A stretch of 64,000 nucleotides of DNA from Planctomycetota bacterium (GTDB lineage: Bacteria > Planctomycetota > J058 > JAJDCQ01), in contig JAJDCQ010000128.1 in NCBI GenBank assembly GCA_029260755.1, positions 35,624-99,623 of the forward strand. The letters run 5' to 3'. The notes under the pieces are model-generated. The model had not been told where the DNA came from and searched no databases. It saw nothing but the letters and a program-made list of their open reading frames with translations. The position numbers and the translations under genes were made by a program. Of the stretch, positions 22,830 through 30,127 are shown one piece after another (the stretch's first letter is position 1; every line of letters starts with the position of its first letter).

Positions 22830-22883
22830 ATCGTAGAGCGCTCCGGTGAGGGTCGAGTGAGACTTTGGTGAGAGGTCTCTCAC
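22830..22883 (-). promoter_or_regulatory. CTCAY operator-promoter C, the best-matching copy
   Basis: Inverted GTGAG (22883-22879), then CTCAC at 22872, 22861 and 22850 (5' ends, leftward), exactly 10 bp, and TACGAT as -10 (22835-22830). All four half-sites are perfect, making this the consensus member. It lies directly upstream of the membrane protein/LTA-synthase-like pair. Confidence 0.8.
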
Positions 22884-22919
22884 GAAGCGGTCGCGCGTGG
22901 TCGCGGGCCTTCGCTTCGC

Positions 22920-24641
22920 TCACGGTCCAGCGATCGGGGCCACGGCGCGGACGATCGCGAAGCCCTCATCCACGTCGACGGTCTCGAACCGGGTGGATGG
23001 GAAGAAATGGGGCAGTTTCTCGAGCCGACGGCGGCTTCGCTCGAGGAGAATCACCGCCCCTGGATTCGCCAGCAGAACCTCCTCGACCTCGGAGTACTCG
23101 ATGAACCGCCCAGCCTCGGGAGCGAGGGCCCGGGCCGTCTCGAAGTCGTGGGGTGTGCTGATGTGGACGACCGGCCGATGGAGATAGAACTCGACCATCC
23201 CGACCGGCGCGCGGAGCGAGAGGACGACCGGCGCCTCGCGAAGGAGCGCCTCGTTGCGGTGGATGATGTCGCGCGAGCTCGCCCGGGCGTCGATCGCGCC
23301 GAGGCCGCCGCTGATGGGGACGGCCGCGAGGGCGCCGGCCAGGAGGACCGCCAGCGGCGCGCGAAGCGCCTGTCCGCGCGCGGCGAGGATCGCCGCGCCG
23401 GCGAAGCCGGCGGCGAGGACGATCGCTCCGGCCGCGAGCCACGCGGCGCCCTCGACGGGCGGCAGGAACGCCAGCGCAATCGGGCTCAGCGCGATCGCGG
23501 CCGCGATCCCGCCGAAGCCCCAGGTGACGATCCGGGCCGGCGGACACGCGGCGCCGAGGTTCCGGGCGACGAGGATGGCCATCGCGGGGTAGATCGGCAG
23601 GAAGTAGGTCGCGAGCTTCGCCTTGCTCAACGTGAAGATGATCGCGGGCACGGCGATCCACGCGAGGAGGAACATCGAGGTCGACCGACCGTCGACCGCC
23701 GCGCCCGACTGGCCGCCCGAGCTCCCGGCGTCGCCGCGGCTCCGCCAGCTCGCGACCAGCGCGGTGGGGACGAGCAGCGTCCACGGGGCGAGCCCTCCCG
23801 CGAGGAAGGGGATCGACATGTAGGGCGGGCTCGGGTGATGGATCTTCTCGCTGTAGAGAGCCGAGAGGGTGACGGTGAGGTAGAAGTGCCGGAGGAAGCC
23901 CGGGACCTCGCGCTCGATGGCGATGTGCCAGGGGATGACGAGCGCGGCCAGGAGCGGCGGCCCGACGAGCGGTCGGAGCGCCCTCCACGTCGCGCCCTCC
24001 GATCGGCGCCACCAGAAGATCGCGATCGACGTGACGAAGAGCGCGGGGCCGACGGGCCCCTTCGCGAGCCACGCCAGGGCCAGGCAGAGCCACATGCCGA
24101 TCGCGCCGGCGCGTCCTCGATGGACCCGGAAGACGCAGAGGAACGCACCGAGAAGCGACACGCAGAGGAGCAGGTCAGTGATGATCACCCGAGCCGCGCC
24201 GAGATAGAGCCCGCTCGTGGCGAGGATCGCGACGGCCGCCGCCGCCTCGTCCCGCGGTCGGTCGAGCTCGCGAGCGAGCCGGTAGGTGAGGGCCAGTCCG
24301 AGGAGGGCGATCAGGGCAATGGGAAGGCGAACCCCCCACTCCGAGTGCCCGACCAGCGTGACGCCAAGGGCGCTCACCCAGTAGACGAGCGGCGGCTTCT
24401 CGACGTACGGGACGCCCCCGATCCTCGGGACGACCCAGTCGCCCGACTCCGCCATCTCGTGCGCGGCCTGTCCGTAGCGGCCTTCGTCGGGCTCGTAGAG
24501 GGGACGCGTTCCCAGGCCCCAGAGCAGGAGCATCGCCGAGGCCAGGAACACGACGACGATCGAGCCTCCGCTCGTGCCGGAACGGGGGGGCGTGTGGCGC
24601 GCGGCTTCGTTCTGCCGGCGCGCGACCGGGCATTCGCTCAC
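22920..24641 (-). CDS. ArnT/GT39-type membrane glycosyltransferase
   Basis: 573 residues, about 11-12 membrane helices and a C-terminal periplasmic domain. The first loop has the catalytic P-D-E-G-R-Y, then S-G-D-W-V-V-P and V-E-K-P-P-L, as in ArnT and protein O-mannosyltransferases. These enzymes move a sugar from a polyprenyl-phosphate donor to lipid A or another extracytoplasmic acceptor. GTG 24641 is chosen because ggagg lies nine bases upstream and longer starts would run into operator D. With the GT2 gene, GtrA and the PmrAB/QseBC-like regulators, a role in lipid A or surface glycan decoration is likely. Confidence 0.9.
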   Translation of the reverse strand: MSECPVARRQNEAARHTPPRSGTSGGSIVVVFLASAMLLLWGLGTRPLYEPDEGRYGQAAHEMAESGDWVVPRIGGVPYVEKPPLVYWVSALGVTLVGHSEWGVRLPIALIALLGLALTYRLARELDRPRDEAAAAVAILATSGLYLGAARVIITDLLLCVSLLGAFLCVFRVHRGRAGAIGMWLCLALAWLAKGPVGPALFVTSIAIFWWRRSEGATWRALRPLVGPPLLAALVIPWHIAIEREVPGFLRHFYLTVTLSALYSEKIHHPSPPYMSIPFLAGGLAPWTLLVPTALVASWRSRGDAGSSGGQSGAAVDGRSTSMFLLAWIAVPAIIFTLSKAKLATYFLPIYPAMAILVARNLGAACPPARIVTWGFGGIAAAIALSPIALAFLPPVEGAAWLAAGAIVLAAGFAGAAILAARGQALRAPLAVLLAGALAAVPISGGLGAIDARASSRDIIHRNEALLREAPVVLSLRAPVGMVEFYLHRPVVHISTPHDFETARALAPEAGRFIEYSEVEEVLLANPGAVILLERSRRRLEKLPHFFPSTRFETVDVDEGFAIVRAVAPIAGP

Positions 24642-24665
24642 GTCTCGTACCCTCCAGGTTGCGCG

Positions 24666-24719
24666 AGGGTACGAGCGGCTGCTTAGAGGGCGGTGAGGGC
24701 GGCGTGAGATGTGGCTCAC
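24666..24719 (-). promoter_or_regulatory. CTCAY operator-promoter D, upstream of the ArnT-like gene
   Basis: Inverted GTGAG (24719-24715), CTCAC (24708-24704), CTCAC (24697-24693), CTAAG (24686-24682, weak), 10 bp, TACCCT (24671-24666). The predicted start near 24659 falls just before the ggagg ribosome site of the ArnT-like gene. Confidence 0.68.
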
Positions 24720-24783
24720 CGAGCTCGACTATTTGTGATCTCTCATGGCTGGGCTCGACGTGAGCGCCATGGCTCCATGGCCG

Positions 24784-24837
24784 GTGAGCGCCGACTCATC
24801 GAGCCCTCACCGATCTCTCACGCCCGGTGTGGATGAT
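24784..24837 (+). promoter_or_regulatory. CTCAY operator-promoter E, pointing right
   Basis: Inverted GTGAG (24784), CTCAT (24795), CTCAC (24806), CTCAC (24817), 10 bp, GATGAT (24832-24837). It is back-to-back with operator D. Transcription would run antisense through the ydcF-like gene and could reach the GT2 gene at 25447, or end as a regulatory RNA. No rightward coding gene begins close to it. Confidence 0.62.
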
Positions 24838-24859
24838 CGCCCGCATGAAGCGAACCGCG

Positions 24860-25426
24860 TCATTCGTGAGGGTCGTCGTCGTCTCGGGCGAGGCCCGTCG
24901 CGGCGACCGCTTCGGCGTCGACCGCGAGCCAGTAGAGCTCGAGCCCGAGCTCCTCGAACGCGTCGCGGAACACGGGGATCGCGTAGCGAAGGTGCCAGTC
25001 GTCGCTCACGACCAGGGCGGATCGAAGCCCGCGGGCGACCATCAGCTCGGCGCTGAAGCGACCGTTCTCGACGCTGGACGTCGCGCGAGGCTCCTCGATG
25101 ACCGCCTCGGGCGGGATGCCCAGGCGCCCGGCGTACTCGAGCATCTTCGCCGACTCGGTGATTCCGCGGCGGGGCTTGCCCCCGCTCACGATGATGGACG
25201 AGGCGTGTCCACGATCGCGGGCGACCCGCGCCATGAGGACGCGGTTCCAGAGGATGGGCACTCCGCGACCGTCCTCATCGAGGGCGAGCCCCGGGACGAT
25301 GATCACATCCGCGTTCGCGATCTTCTCGCGCTGCAGCTCGAGGCGGTAATACGCGCATCCGGGCGCCGCGAGGACGCCGATCATCAGGGCAGCCGTCAGT
25401 CCTCCTCGTCGAGCTCCCGATCTCAT
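24860..25426 (-). CDS. YdcF/DUF218-like protein, probably membrane anchored
   Basis: 188 residues. An N-terminal hydrophobic segment ending in A-A-P-G-C could be a signal anchor or an atypical lipobox. The DUF218 core follows: A-D-V-I-I-V-P-G near residue 40, V-S-G-G-K-P near 80, A-T-S-S-V-E-N near 115 and V-S-D-D-W-H-L-R near 140. This fold (ElyC/SanA/YdcF) is linked to envelope polymer or undecaprenyl-phosphate metabolism. ATG 25426 has aggagg nine bases upstream. Its start is only 20 bp from the divergent GT2 start. Confidence 0.85.
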   Translation of the reverse strand: MRSGARRGGLTAALMIGVLAAPGCAYYRLELQREKIANADVIIVPGLALDEDGRGVPILWNRVLMARVARDRGHASSIIVSGGKPRRGITESAKMLEYAGRLGIPPEAVIEEPRATSSVENGRFSAELMVARGLRSALVVSDDWHLRYAIPVFRDAFEELGLELYWLAVDAEAVAATGLARDDDDPHE

Positions 25427-25446
25427 CCGGCGCCTCCTCGCTCGTC

Positions 25447-26229
25447 ATGAAACTCTCGATCGTCATTCCAGCCTACGACGAGGAGGCGCGCCTTCCAGCG
25501 ACTCTCGAACGCATCGACGGGTACCTCGCGGCGCGCGAAGGAGCGAGCGAGGTGATCGTCGTCGATGATGGGAGCCGCGACGGGACGGCGGCCGCCGCCG
25601 AGAGCGTCGGGGCCACCGTCCTGCGAAACGGACGGAATCGCGGCAAGGGCTACAGCGTCCGTCACGGCCTCCTCGAAGCGACCGGCGATCTCATCCTCAT
25701 GACCGATGCCGATCTGTCCACGCCGATCGAGGACCTCGCCCTGCTCGAGCAGGCGCTCGGGGCCGGCGCGGACATCGCGATCGGATCGAGGTCCCTGCCC
25801 GGGAGCGACGTGCAGGTCCCCCAGCCGCCGCTGCGACGGCTCACCGGCCGGGTCTTCGGCGCGCTCGTCCGGGCGATGGCGATCGACGGCTTCCGGGACA
25901 CCCAGTGCGTATTCAAGCTCTTCTCGCGCGGCGCCGCGCGCGCCGTCTTCGAACGCGCTCGGCTCGACGGCTTCGGCTTCGATGTCGAGGCGCTGTACCT
26001 CGCCCGTCGCCTCGGCCTCGCCACGACCGAGGTGCCGGTGACCTGGCGCGACGTCGCCGGGAGCCGCGTCTCACCCCTGCGTGACGGCATGCGCATGTTC
26101 CTCGATCTCATCCGGATCCGGTGGCTCCATCGGCGCGTCGGGCCGCCCGCGGGCGGCCCGAGCGCGGGGGGCGGGGCCGGCGTGGAGCGCGCGCACGAGC
26201 GCGTCGGGCTGCCCGGGCCGCCAGCTTGA
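25447..26229 (+). CDS. GT2 polyprenyl-phosphate glycosyltransferase (DPM/ALG5-like)
   Basis: 260 residues. A cytoplasmic GT-A fold begins at once with L-S-I-V-I-P-A-Y-D-E-E, then V-V-D-D-G-S-R-D-G-T, G-K-G-Y-S-V-R-H-G and the metal motif T-D-A-D-L-S. The F-R-D-T-Q-C-x-F-K and F-D-V-E motifs are typical of dolichyl/undecaprenyl-phosphate glucosyl- or mannosyltransferases. It should make the lipid-linked sugar used by GT39 enzymes; GtrA would help present it. The last 35 residues are a low-complexity Gly/Pro tail. The gene ends just before the tRNA promoter. Confidence 0.9.
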   Translation: MKLSIVIPAYDEEARLPATLERIDGYLAAREGASEVIVVDDGSRDGTAAAAESVGATVLRNGRNRGKGYSVRHGLLEATGDLILMTDADLSTPIEDLALLEQALGAGADIAIGSRSLPGSDVQVPQPPLRRLTGRVFGALVRAMAIDGFRDTQCVFKLFSRGAARAVFERARLDGFGFDVEALYLARRLGLATTEVPVTWRDVAGSRVSPLRDGMRMFLDLIRIRWLHRRVGPPAGGPSAGGGAGVERAHERVGLPGPPA

Positions 26230-26254
26230 AAACGCCCCGAAGCCGCCCTATACT
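26226..26254 (+). promoter_or_regulatory. Promoter of tRNA-Pro
   Basis: TTGAAA (26226-26231), 17-bp spacer, TATACT (26249-26254). A near-consensus sigma-70 promoter overlapping the stop codon of the GT2 gene. Start is predicted a few bases ahead of the tRNA. Confidence 0.75.
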
Positions 26255-26266
26255 CGGCTCGCGCGC

Positions 26267-26341
26267 CGGGGAGTGGCCTAGTCTGGTTAGGGCGTTAGCA
26301 TGGGGTGCTAAAGGTCGGGAGTTCGAATCTCCCCTCCCCGA
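26267..26341 (+). tRNA. tRNA-Pro (anticodon GGG)
   Basis: A complete 75-nt cloverleaf: acceptor CGGGGAG/CTCCCCG, D-stem GCCT/GGGC, anticodon stem TTAGC/GCTAA around loop ATGGGGT (anticodon GGG, G at position 37), 5-nt variable loop, T-arm GGGAG-TTCGAAT-CTCCC, discriminator A. C1:G72 with A73 is typical of bacterial tRNA-Pro. The 3' CCA is not encoded (CAC follows) and must be added after transcription. Confidence 0.95.
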
Positions 26342-26381
26342 CACGGTTGGCGGCGACCACCCCGGTCGCCGGAGGAACATT

Positions 26382-26423
26382 GCGGGAGACATCGCCCCTG
26401 GCGATGTCTCCCGCTTCCTTTTC
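26382..26423 (+). terminator. Intrinsic terminator after tRNA-Pro
   Basis: A perfect 15-bp stem (26382-26396 with 26400-26414), 3-nt loop, followed by the T-rich run ttccttttc (26415-26423). It ends the tRNA transcript and shields the convergent aminotransferase gene that stops at 26454. Confidence 0.92.
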
Positions 26424-26453
26424 TCGACCGCCCTCCCTTCCTCTCGAAGAACC

Positions 26454-27614
26454 TCAGCCACCCCACCCGAGATATGCGCGCCGCCCTCGCCGGACCACGT
26501 CGACGACCGTGCCGAGCTGCTCGTCCGACATCTCGGGGAACATCGGAAGCGAGATGAGCTCGCGGGCGGCCTGCTCGGCCACGGGCGCGGCGCCGGGCCC
26601 GAGACCGAGGCTCTCGAAGCAGGGCTGGAGGTGAAGCGGCCGAGGGTAGTGGATGGCCGCGCCGATCCCCGCCTCGTGCAACGTGGCGAGGAGCTCGTCG
26701 CGCCCCTCGGCGACCCGCAGACAGTAGAGATGCCAGACCGGCGACGCGCACGCGTGCACCGGAGGGAGGCGCACGCCCGGGAGTCCCGAGAGACGCTCGG
26801 TGTAGAGCGAGGCGAGGCGGCAGCGCGCCTGGTTCCACCTCTCGAGGTGGCGGAGCTTCACCCGCAGGATGGCCGCCTGGAGCGAGTCGAGGCGGCTGTT
26901 GCGACCGCCCGGGACGGCGTGAAGGTAGCGGTCGGTGCGGCCGTAGTCGCGAGCTCGCCGAATCGACTCGGCGATCTCGTCGTCGGAGGTGGCGACCGCC
27001 CCGCCGTCGCCCCAGCCGCCGAGGTTCTTTCCCGGGTAGAAGCTGAACGCGGCCGCGTCGCCGAATCCACCGACTCGCCGGCCGCGCCAGCGAGCGCCGT
27101 GTGCCTGACAGGCGTCCTCGATCACGACGAGGTCCCCGGCATCGGCGACGCCTCCGATCGCATCCATGTCGGCCGGATGGCCGTGGAGGTGGACCGGGAT
27201 GATCGCGCGGGTGCGCGGCCCGACGTGCTCGGCGACGCCGCGCGCGGTGAGGGTGAGGGACTGCGCGTCGACGTCGGCGAAGACGGGCGTCGCTCCGACG
27301 GCGGTGACCGCGAGCGCGGTCGCCGCGAACGTCATCGCCGGCACGATCACCTCGTCGCCGTCGCCGACCCCCGTGGCGGTGAGGGCGAGGGTCAGCGCGT
27401 CCGTGCCGCTGCCGACGCCGACGACGTGACGCACGCCCAGCCACGCGGCGAGCTCGTTTTCGAAGCGGGAGACGTCCTCGCCGAGAATGAAGTCGCCTCG
27501 CTCGAAGACGGAGGCGACGGCGGCCCCGAGCTCTTCCCGCAGCGACGCGTGCTGGGCCCGCAGATCGACCAGTGGGATCGGCCCGGCGCCGGCCTCGGCG
27601 ACGTCCTCGGTCAC
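26454..27614 (-). CDS. DegT/DnrJ/EryC1 sugar aminotransferase
   Basis: PLP-dependent aminotransferase that aminates keto nucleotide sugars for surface glycans; 386 residues. Visible motifs are G-V-G-S-G-T-D-A-L (phosphate site), V-I-E-D-A-C-Q-A-H-G, and F-Y-P-G-K-N-L-G with the PLP-binding Lys, followed by G-D-G-G-A. GTG 27614 overlaps the oxidoreductase stop by 4 nt. With that neighbour it resembles the WbpB/WbpE or WlbA-type pair that makes 3-amino sugars on UDP-GlcNAc derivatives. The exact sugar is not deducible here. Confidence 0.92.
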   Translation of the reverse strand: MTEDVAEAGAGPIPLVDLRAQHASLREELGAAVASVFERGDFILGEDVSRFENELAAWLGVRHVVGVGSGTDALTLALTATGVGDGDEVIVPAMTFAATALAVTAVGATPVFADVDAQSLTLTARGVAEHVGPRTRAIIPVHLHGHPADMDAIGGVADAGDLVVIEDACQAHGARWRGRRVGGFGDAAAFSFYPGKNLGGWGDGGAVATSDDEIAESIRRARDYGRTDRYLHAVPGGRNSRLDSLQAAILRVKLRHLERWNQARCRLASLYTERLSGLPGVRLPPVHACASPVWHLYCLRVAEGRDELLATLHEAGIGAAIHYPRPLHLQPCFESLGLGPGAAPVAEQAARELISLPMFPEMSDEQLGTVVDVVRRGRRAYLGWGG

Positions 27615-28687
27615 GCGCGTTCCTCGGCGAGGCGCCGGGTCGCTCCCCGTAGGTCGGGCTCGCCCGTCTCGACGTCCACGGGCAGGCCGCCGAGGGCCAG
27701 CGACCGCTCGAGCGCGACGATCGTGCGAACGACGCTGATGCCCTCCTCCGCGCCGGTGATCGGGCGGGCCCCTTCCCGGACACACTCCAGGAAGTGCCGG
27801 CAGAGGACGCGCAGCGGCTCGTGCGTCTCGATCCTCGGCGAGCGGATGTCGCCGTCGCGGACCTGATACTGAAACTCGCCGAAGCTCTCGGCGCCGTGGC
27901 CGGTGGCGATCCCCTTCTCGAAGATCCGGATCGGCTCGAGCCGGTCGAGGTCGTCGACGACGACCCGTCGACGCGAGCCGATCGCGACGACCTCGCGGAT
28001 CTTGTTGGCGTCGACCCACGAGACCTGGATCGAGCCGCGAACGCCGCCGGGGTACTCGAGGGTGGCGAACGCCGCGTCGGCGCGTCCCGGCCTGAGCCAG
28101 CAGCCGCCGACGGCGGTCACCCGGGTCGGCGTCTCACCGGTCAGGAAGTCGAAGATCGACACGTCGTGCGGGGCGAGGTCGATGAGGGCGTCGGTGTCCT
28201 CCCGGATCGGCCCGAGGTTGTTTCGCCGGGCCGCGAGGTAGTAGAGCTGGTCGAAGCCTCTCGCGTCGAGCGCTCGCTTCATCGCCTGCACGGCCGGGTT
28301 GTAGATGAAGGTGTGGCCGACGAGCAGGGTCCGGTCGGCGTCGCGGGCGTGGTCGCGGAGATCGCAAGCGTCCTCGACCGAGAGGCAGAGCGGCTTCTCG
28401 ACGAGGACGTGCTTGCGGGCCCGCAGCGCCGCGGCCGTGATCTCGTGGTGCGTCGAGGCCGGTGTCGCGATCACGACCGCGTCGACCTCGGGATGCGCGA
28501 TCACCTCCTCGAAGGACGTGGCGACGCTCACGAGCGGGTGACGCCTGCGGATCGCCTTGAGGTTCTCGTGGGCGAGGTCGGAGGCGATCAGGACCTGCGC
28601 GTCGGGCTGGAGGCCGTCGAAGAGACGGACGTAGTGCTTTCCCCAGTGGCCGAGGCCGATCACGCCGATTCCCGTCGGTTGGCTCAT
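27611..28687 (-). CDS. Gfo/Idh/MocA-family oxidoreductase
   Basis: 358-residue NAD(P)-dependent dehydrogenase. The Rossmann motif G-V-I-G-L-G-H-W-G opens the protein, E-K-P-L sits near residue 98, and the C-terminal alpha/beta domain has a D-L-A-P-H-D-V-S active-site segment. WbpB/WlbA relatives oxidise the 3-OH of UDP-GlcNAcA before the aminotransferase acts, and the neighbouring DegT gene supports this. ATG 28687 overlaps the stop of the short GT39-like gene by 4 nt. The operon is driven from operator F. Confidence 0.9.
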   Translation of the reverse strand: MSQPTGIGVIGLGHWGKHYVRLFDGLQPDAQVLIASDLAHENLKAIRRRHPLVSVATSFEEVIAHPEVDAVVIATPASTHHEITAAALRARKHVLVEKPLCLSVEDACDLRDHARDADRTLLVGHTFIYNPAVQAMKRALDARGFDQLYYLAARRNNLGPIREDTDALIDLAPHDVSIFDFLTGETPTRVTAVGGCWLRPGRADAAFATLEYPGGVRGSIQVSWVDANKIREVVAIGSRRRVVVDDLDRLEPIRIFEKGIATGHGAESFGEFQYQVRDGDIRSPRIETHEPLRVLCRHFLECVREGARPITGAEEGISVVRTIVALERSLALGGLPVDVETGEPDLRGATRRLAEERA

Positions 28688-29058
28688 GGGTGCTCGTTCT
28701 CCTCCCCCGAGGTGGGGCGATTGCTCATCACGACGAGGATCCTGCTGCCCTTCCGGGCCCGGAAGAGCTCGTGGACGGCCGGCGGATCGGGCTCCTCGGC
28801 GAGCCGGGTGGCCAGCCAGATCTCGTAGCCCTCCTTGAAGGCGATCGGCTCGCCGTTCATCTGCGGAATGACCCAGTCGCCGCTCCGCACCATCTCGCGA
28901 CCGACCTGGGCGAACCGGGGCTCGTCGGGCGCCCAGAGGTCGCGGCTTCCCAGCCCCGGCACGAGCACGAGCAGGGCGAGGGTCGCGACGAGGAGCGCAC
29001 CACGGGCCAGGGAGGCGGGCGAGGGGTCACGTCGTCGGGCGGGTTCGGTCGGGGGCAT
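28684..29058 (-). pseudogene. Internally deleted GT39/ArnT-like gene, frame intact
   Basis: 124 codons. Residues about 1-80 match the start of a GT39 transferase: one membrane helix, then W-A-P-D-E-P-R-F and S-G-D-W-V-I-P-Q-M-N-G-E-P, paralleling the full gene at 22920. In place of the expected K-P-P-L-x-Y-W and ten more helices, the frame jumps to a short soluble end that looks like a GT39 C-terminus (R-I-L-V-V-M). I infer an in-frame deletion of the whole membrane core. It keeps promoter F and a coupled downstream start, so it may survive as a translational lead-in rather than as an enzyme. Confidence 0.6.
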
Positions 29059-29092
29059 CGCCGCGGCATCTCGAGGTGGGCCGGCGAAGGCA

Positions 29093-29146
29093 ATGATGGC
29101 GACCGTCGATGAGAGGTCGGTGAGACGGCCGTGAGGCCGCTCTCAT
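29093..29146 (-). promoter_or_regulatory. CTCAY operator-promoter F, upstream of the oxidoreductase-aminotransferase operon
   Basis: Inverted ATGAG (29146-29142), CTCAC (29135-29131), CTCAC (29124-29120), CTCAT (29113-29109), 10 bp, CATCAT (29098-29093). Start near 29086, about 28 nt before ATG 29058. Confidence 0.68.
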
Positions 29147-29420
29147 GAGCGTTGGCTCTATCGTCAGCTCTCGAAGCGGAGGACGGACGGCGACGCGTGA
29201 GGACGCATCGCGACGGGGAGGACGGCTACGTATCCAAAGGCGACCGACTGTTCACGGCCGATCCGAACGTGAACGACGGCAACGCGGGGCCGGATCAGGC
29301 CGTAAGAGCGGAGAAGGAGTCGGGTTGTGCCGAGAAGTGCCTGACCGAGCCATGAACGGTGGATGAGTAGCGAGCGGACCGCCCAGGTCCGGCCCCGAGG
29401 GGCTCCACTTCGGTCGAACG
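29147..29420. other. Gene-free stretch between operator F and the toxin-antitoxin promoter
   Basis: I see no convincing gene, RNA or terminator here. Short open frames exist on both strands but lack ribosome sites and domain signal. The stretch may be flank carried in with the toxin-antitoxin pair, or decayed sequence. Confidence 0.5.
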
Positions 29421-29449
29421 TTCCGGCTCGTCGTCGCCGCTGCTACACT
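29421..29449 (+). promoter_or_regulatory. Promoter of the toxin-antitoxin pair
   Basis: TTCCGG (29421-29426), 17 bp, TACACT (29444-29449). A start near 29456 leaves a short leader with ggagg (29463-29467) ahead of ATG 29475. Phd-type antitoxins usually repress their own promoter, but I see no clear palindrome. Confidence 0.55.
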
Positions 29450-29474
29450 GGCTGCACGGTCCGGAGGATCGACG

Positions 29475-29771
29475 ATGACGAGCGACAACCAGGGAGAGAG
29501 CGTCTCGATCGACGAGTTCAAGGCGCGCGCCGAGGATCTCCTGGGGCGGCTGACGGGATCGGGAGATGCGTTGGTCCTGACGCGTGACGGCGAACCCGCT
29601 GCGATCGTGGTCTCGCCCTCGACCTTCGAGGCGCTCACCGAGCGGGCTCGGTTCATCGCCAGGTACGAGCGCGGGCTCGCCGACTGCGAGGCAGGACGGC
29701 TCACCGACCACGAAGCCGTCGTGGCCGAGATGCGCAAGGAGTTCGGACTGGCCGACGACGCTGCGTCGTGA
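29475..29771 (+). CDS. Phd/YefM-family antitoxin
   Basis: 98 residues. The N-terminal half has the Phd/YefM layout: V-S-I-D-E-F-K-A-R-A-E-D-L-L, then L-V-L-T-R-D-G-E-P-A-A-I-V-V-S and S-T-F-E-A-L. The C-terminal half, rich in Asp/Glu/Ala, would wrap the toxin. It neutralises the ParE-like toxin encoded next and probably binds its own promoter. The stop overlaps the toxin's GTG by 4 nt, the usual antitoxin-first order. Confidence 0.9.
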   Translation: MTSDNQGESVSIDEFKARAEDLLGRLTGSGDALVLTRDGEPAAIVVSPSTFEALTERARFIARYERGLADCEAGRLTDHEAVVAEMRKEFGLADDAAS

Positions 29772-30127
29772 CCTCGGGCGCGAGCGGCCGACCCGACGAG
29801 GAGGCGCCGCGCTTCGCCGTCCGCTGGTCCCACCTGGCCAAGGCCGACCTGCGCCACATCGGTCACTACATCCGCCAGGAAGACACCGAGGAAGCGGCGA
29901 GCCGCTGGGTCGCGAAGCTCCTCGATGCGGCGAACGAGGCGGCGACCTTTCCTCGCGCAGGACGCATCGTCCCGGAGATCGGACGAGAGGACACGCGAGA
30001 GACGATTCTGGGTGCCTACCGCCTCGTCTACCGGATACGGGACGACACGATCGAGGTCGTCATGGTCTTCGAGGGGCATCGGAGACTGCCTGAAGACCGC
30101 AAGGACGAGCTCGGCCGAGATTCGTGA
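29768..30127 (+). CDS. ParE/RelE-family toxin
   Basis: 119 residues with the ParE signature: V-R-W-S-H-L-A-K-A-D-L-R-H-I near the N-terminus, a helix pair, F-P-x-A-G-R near residue 60, then the closing strands Y-R-L-V-Y-R-I and I-E-V-V-M-V-F-E-G-H-R-R. ParE toxins poison DNA gyrase; RelE relatives cleave mRNA at the ribosome. Subfamily cannot be fixed, but the Y-R-I...H-R-R ending favours ParE. About 15 polar residues precede the fold. Confidence 0.9.
   Translation: MTSGASGRPDEEAPRFAVRWSHLAKADLRHIGHYIRQEDTEEAASRWVAKLLDAANEAATFPRAGRIVPEIGREDTRETILGAYRLVYRIRDDTIEVVMVFEGHRRLPEDRKDELGRDS

Noticed and set aside
26267..26341. tRNA-Ser
   Set aside because: The variable loop is only 5 nt and the anticodon reads GGG, so it is tRNA-Pro.
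29475..30127. Genomic island boundary around the toxin-antitoxin pair
   Set aside because: No integrase, direct repeats or tRNA-end duplication could be seen; tRNA-Pro is 3 kb away without a repeated 3' end.
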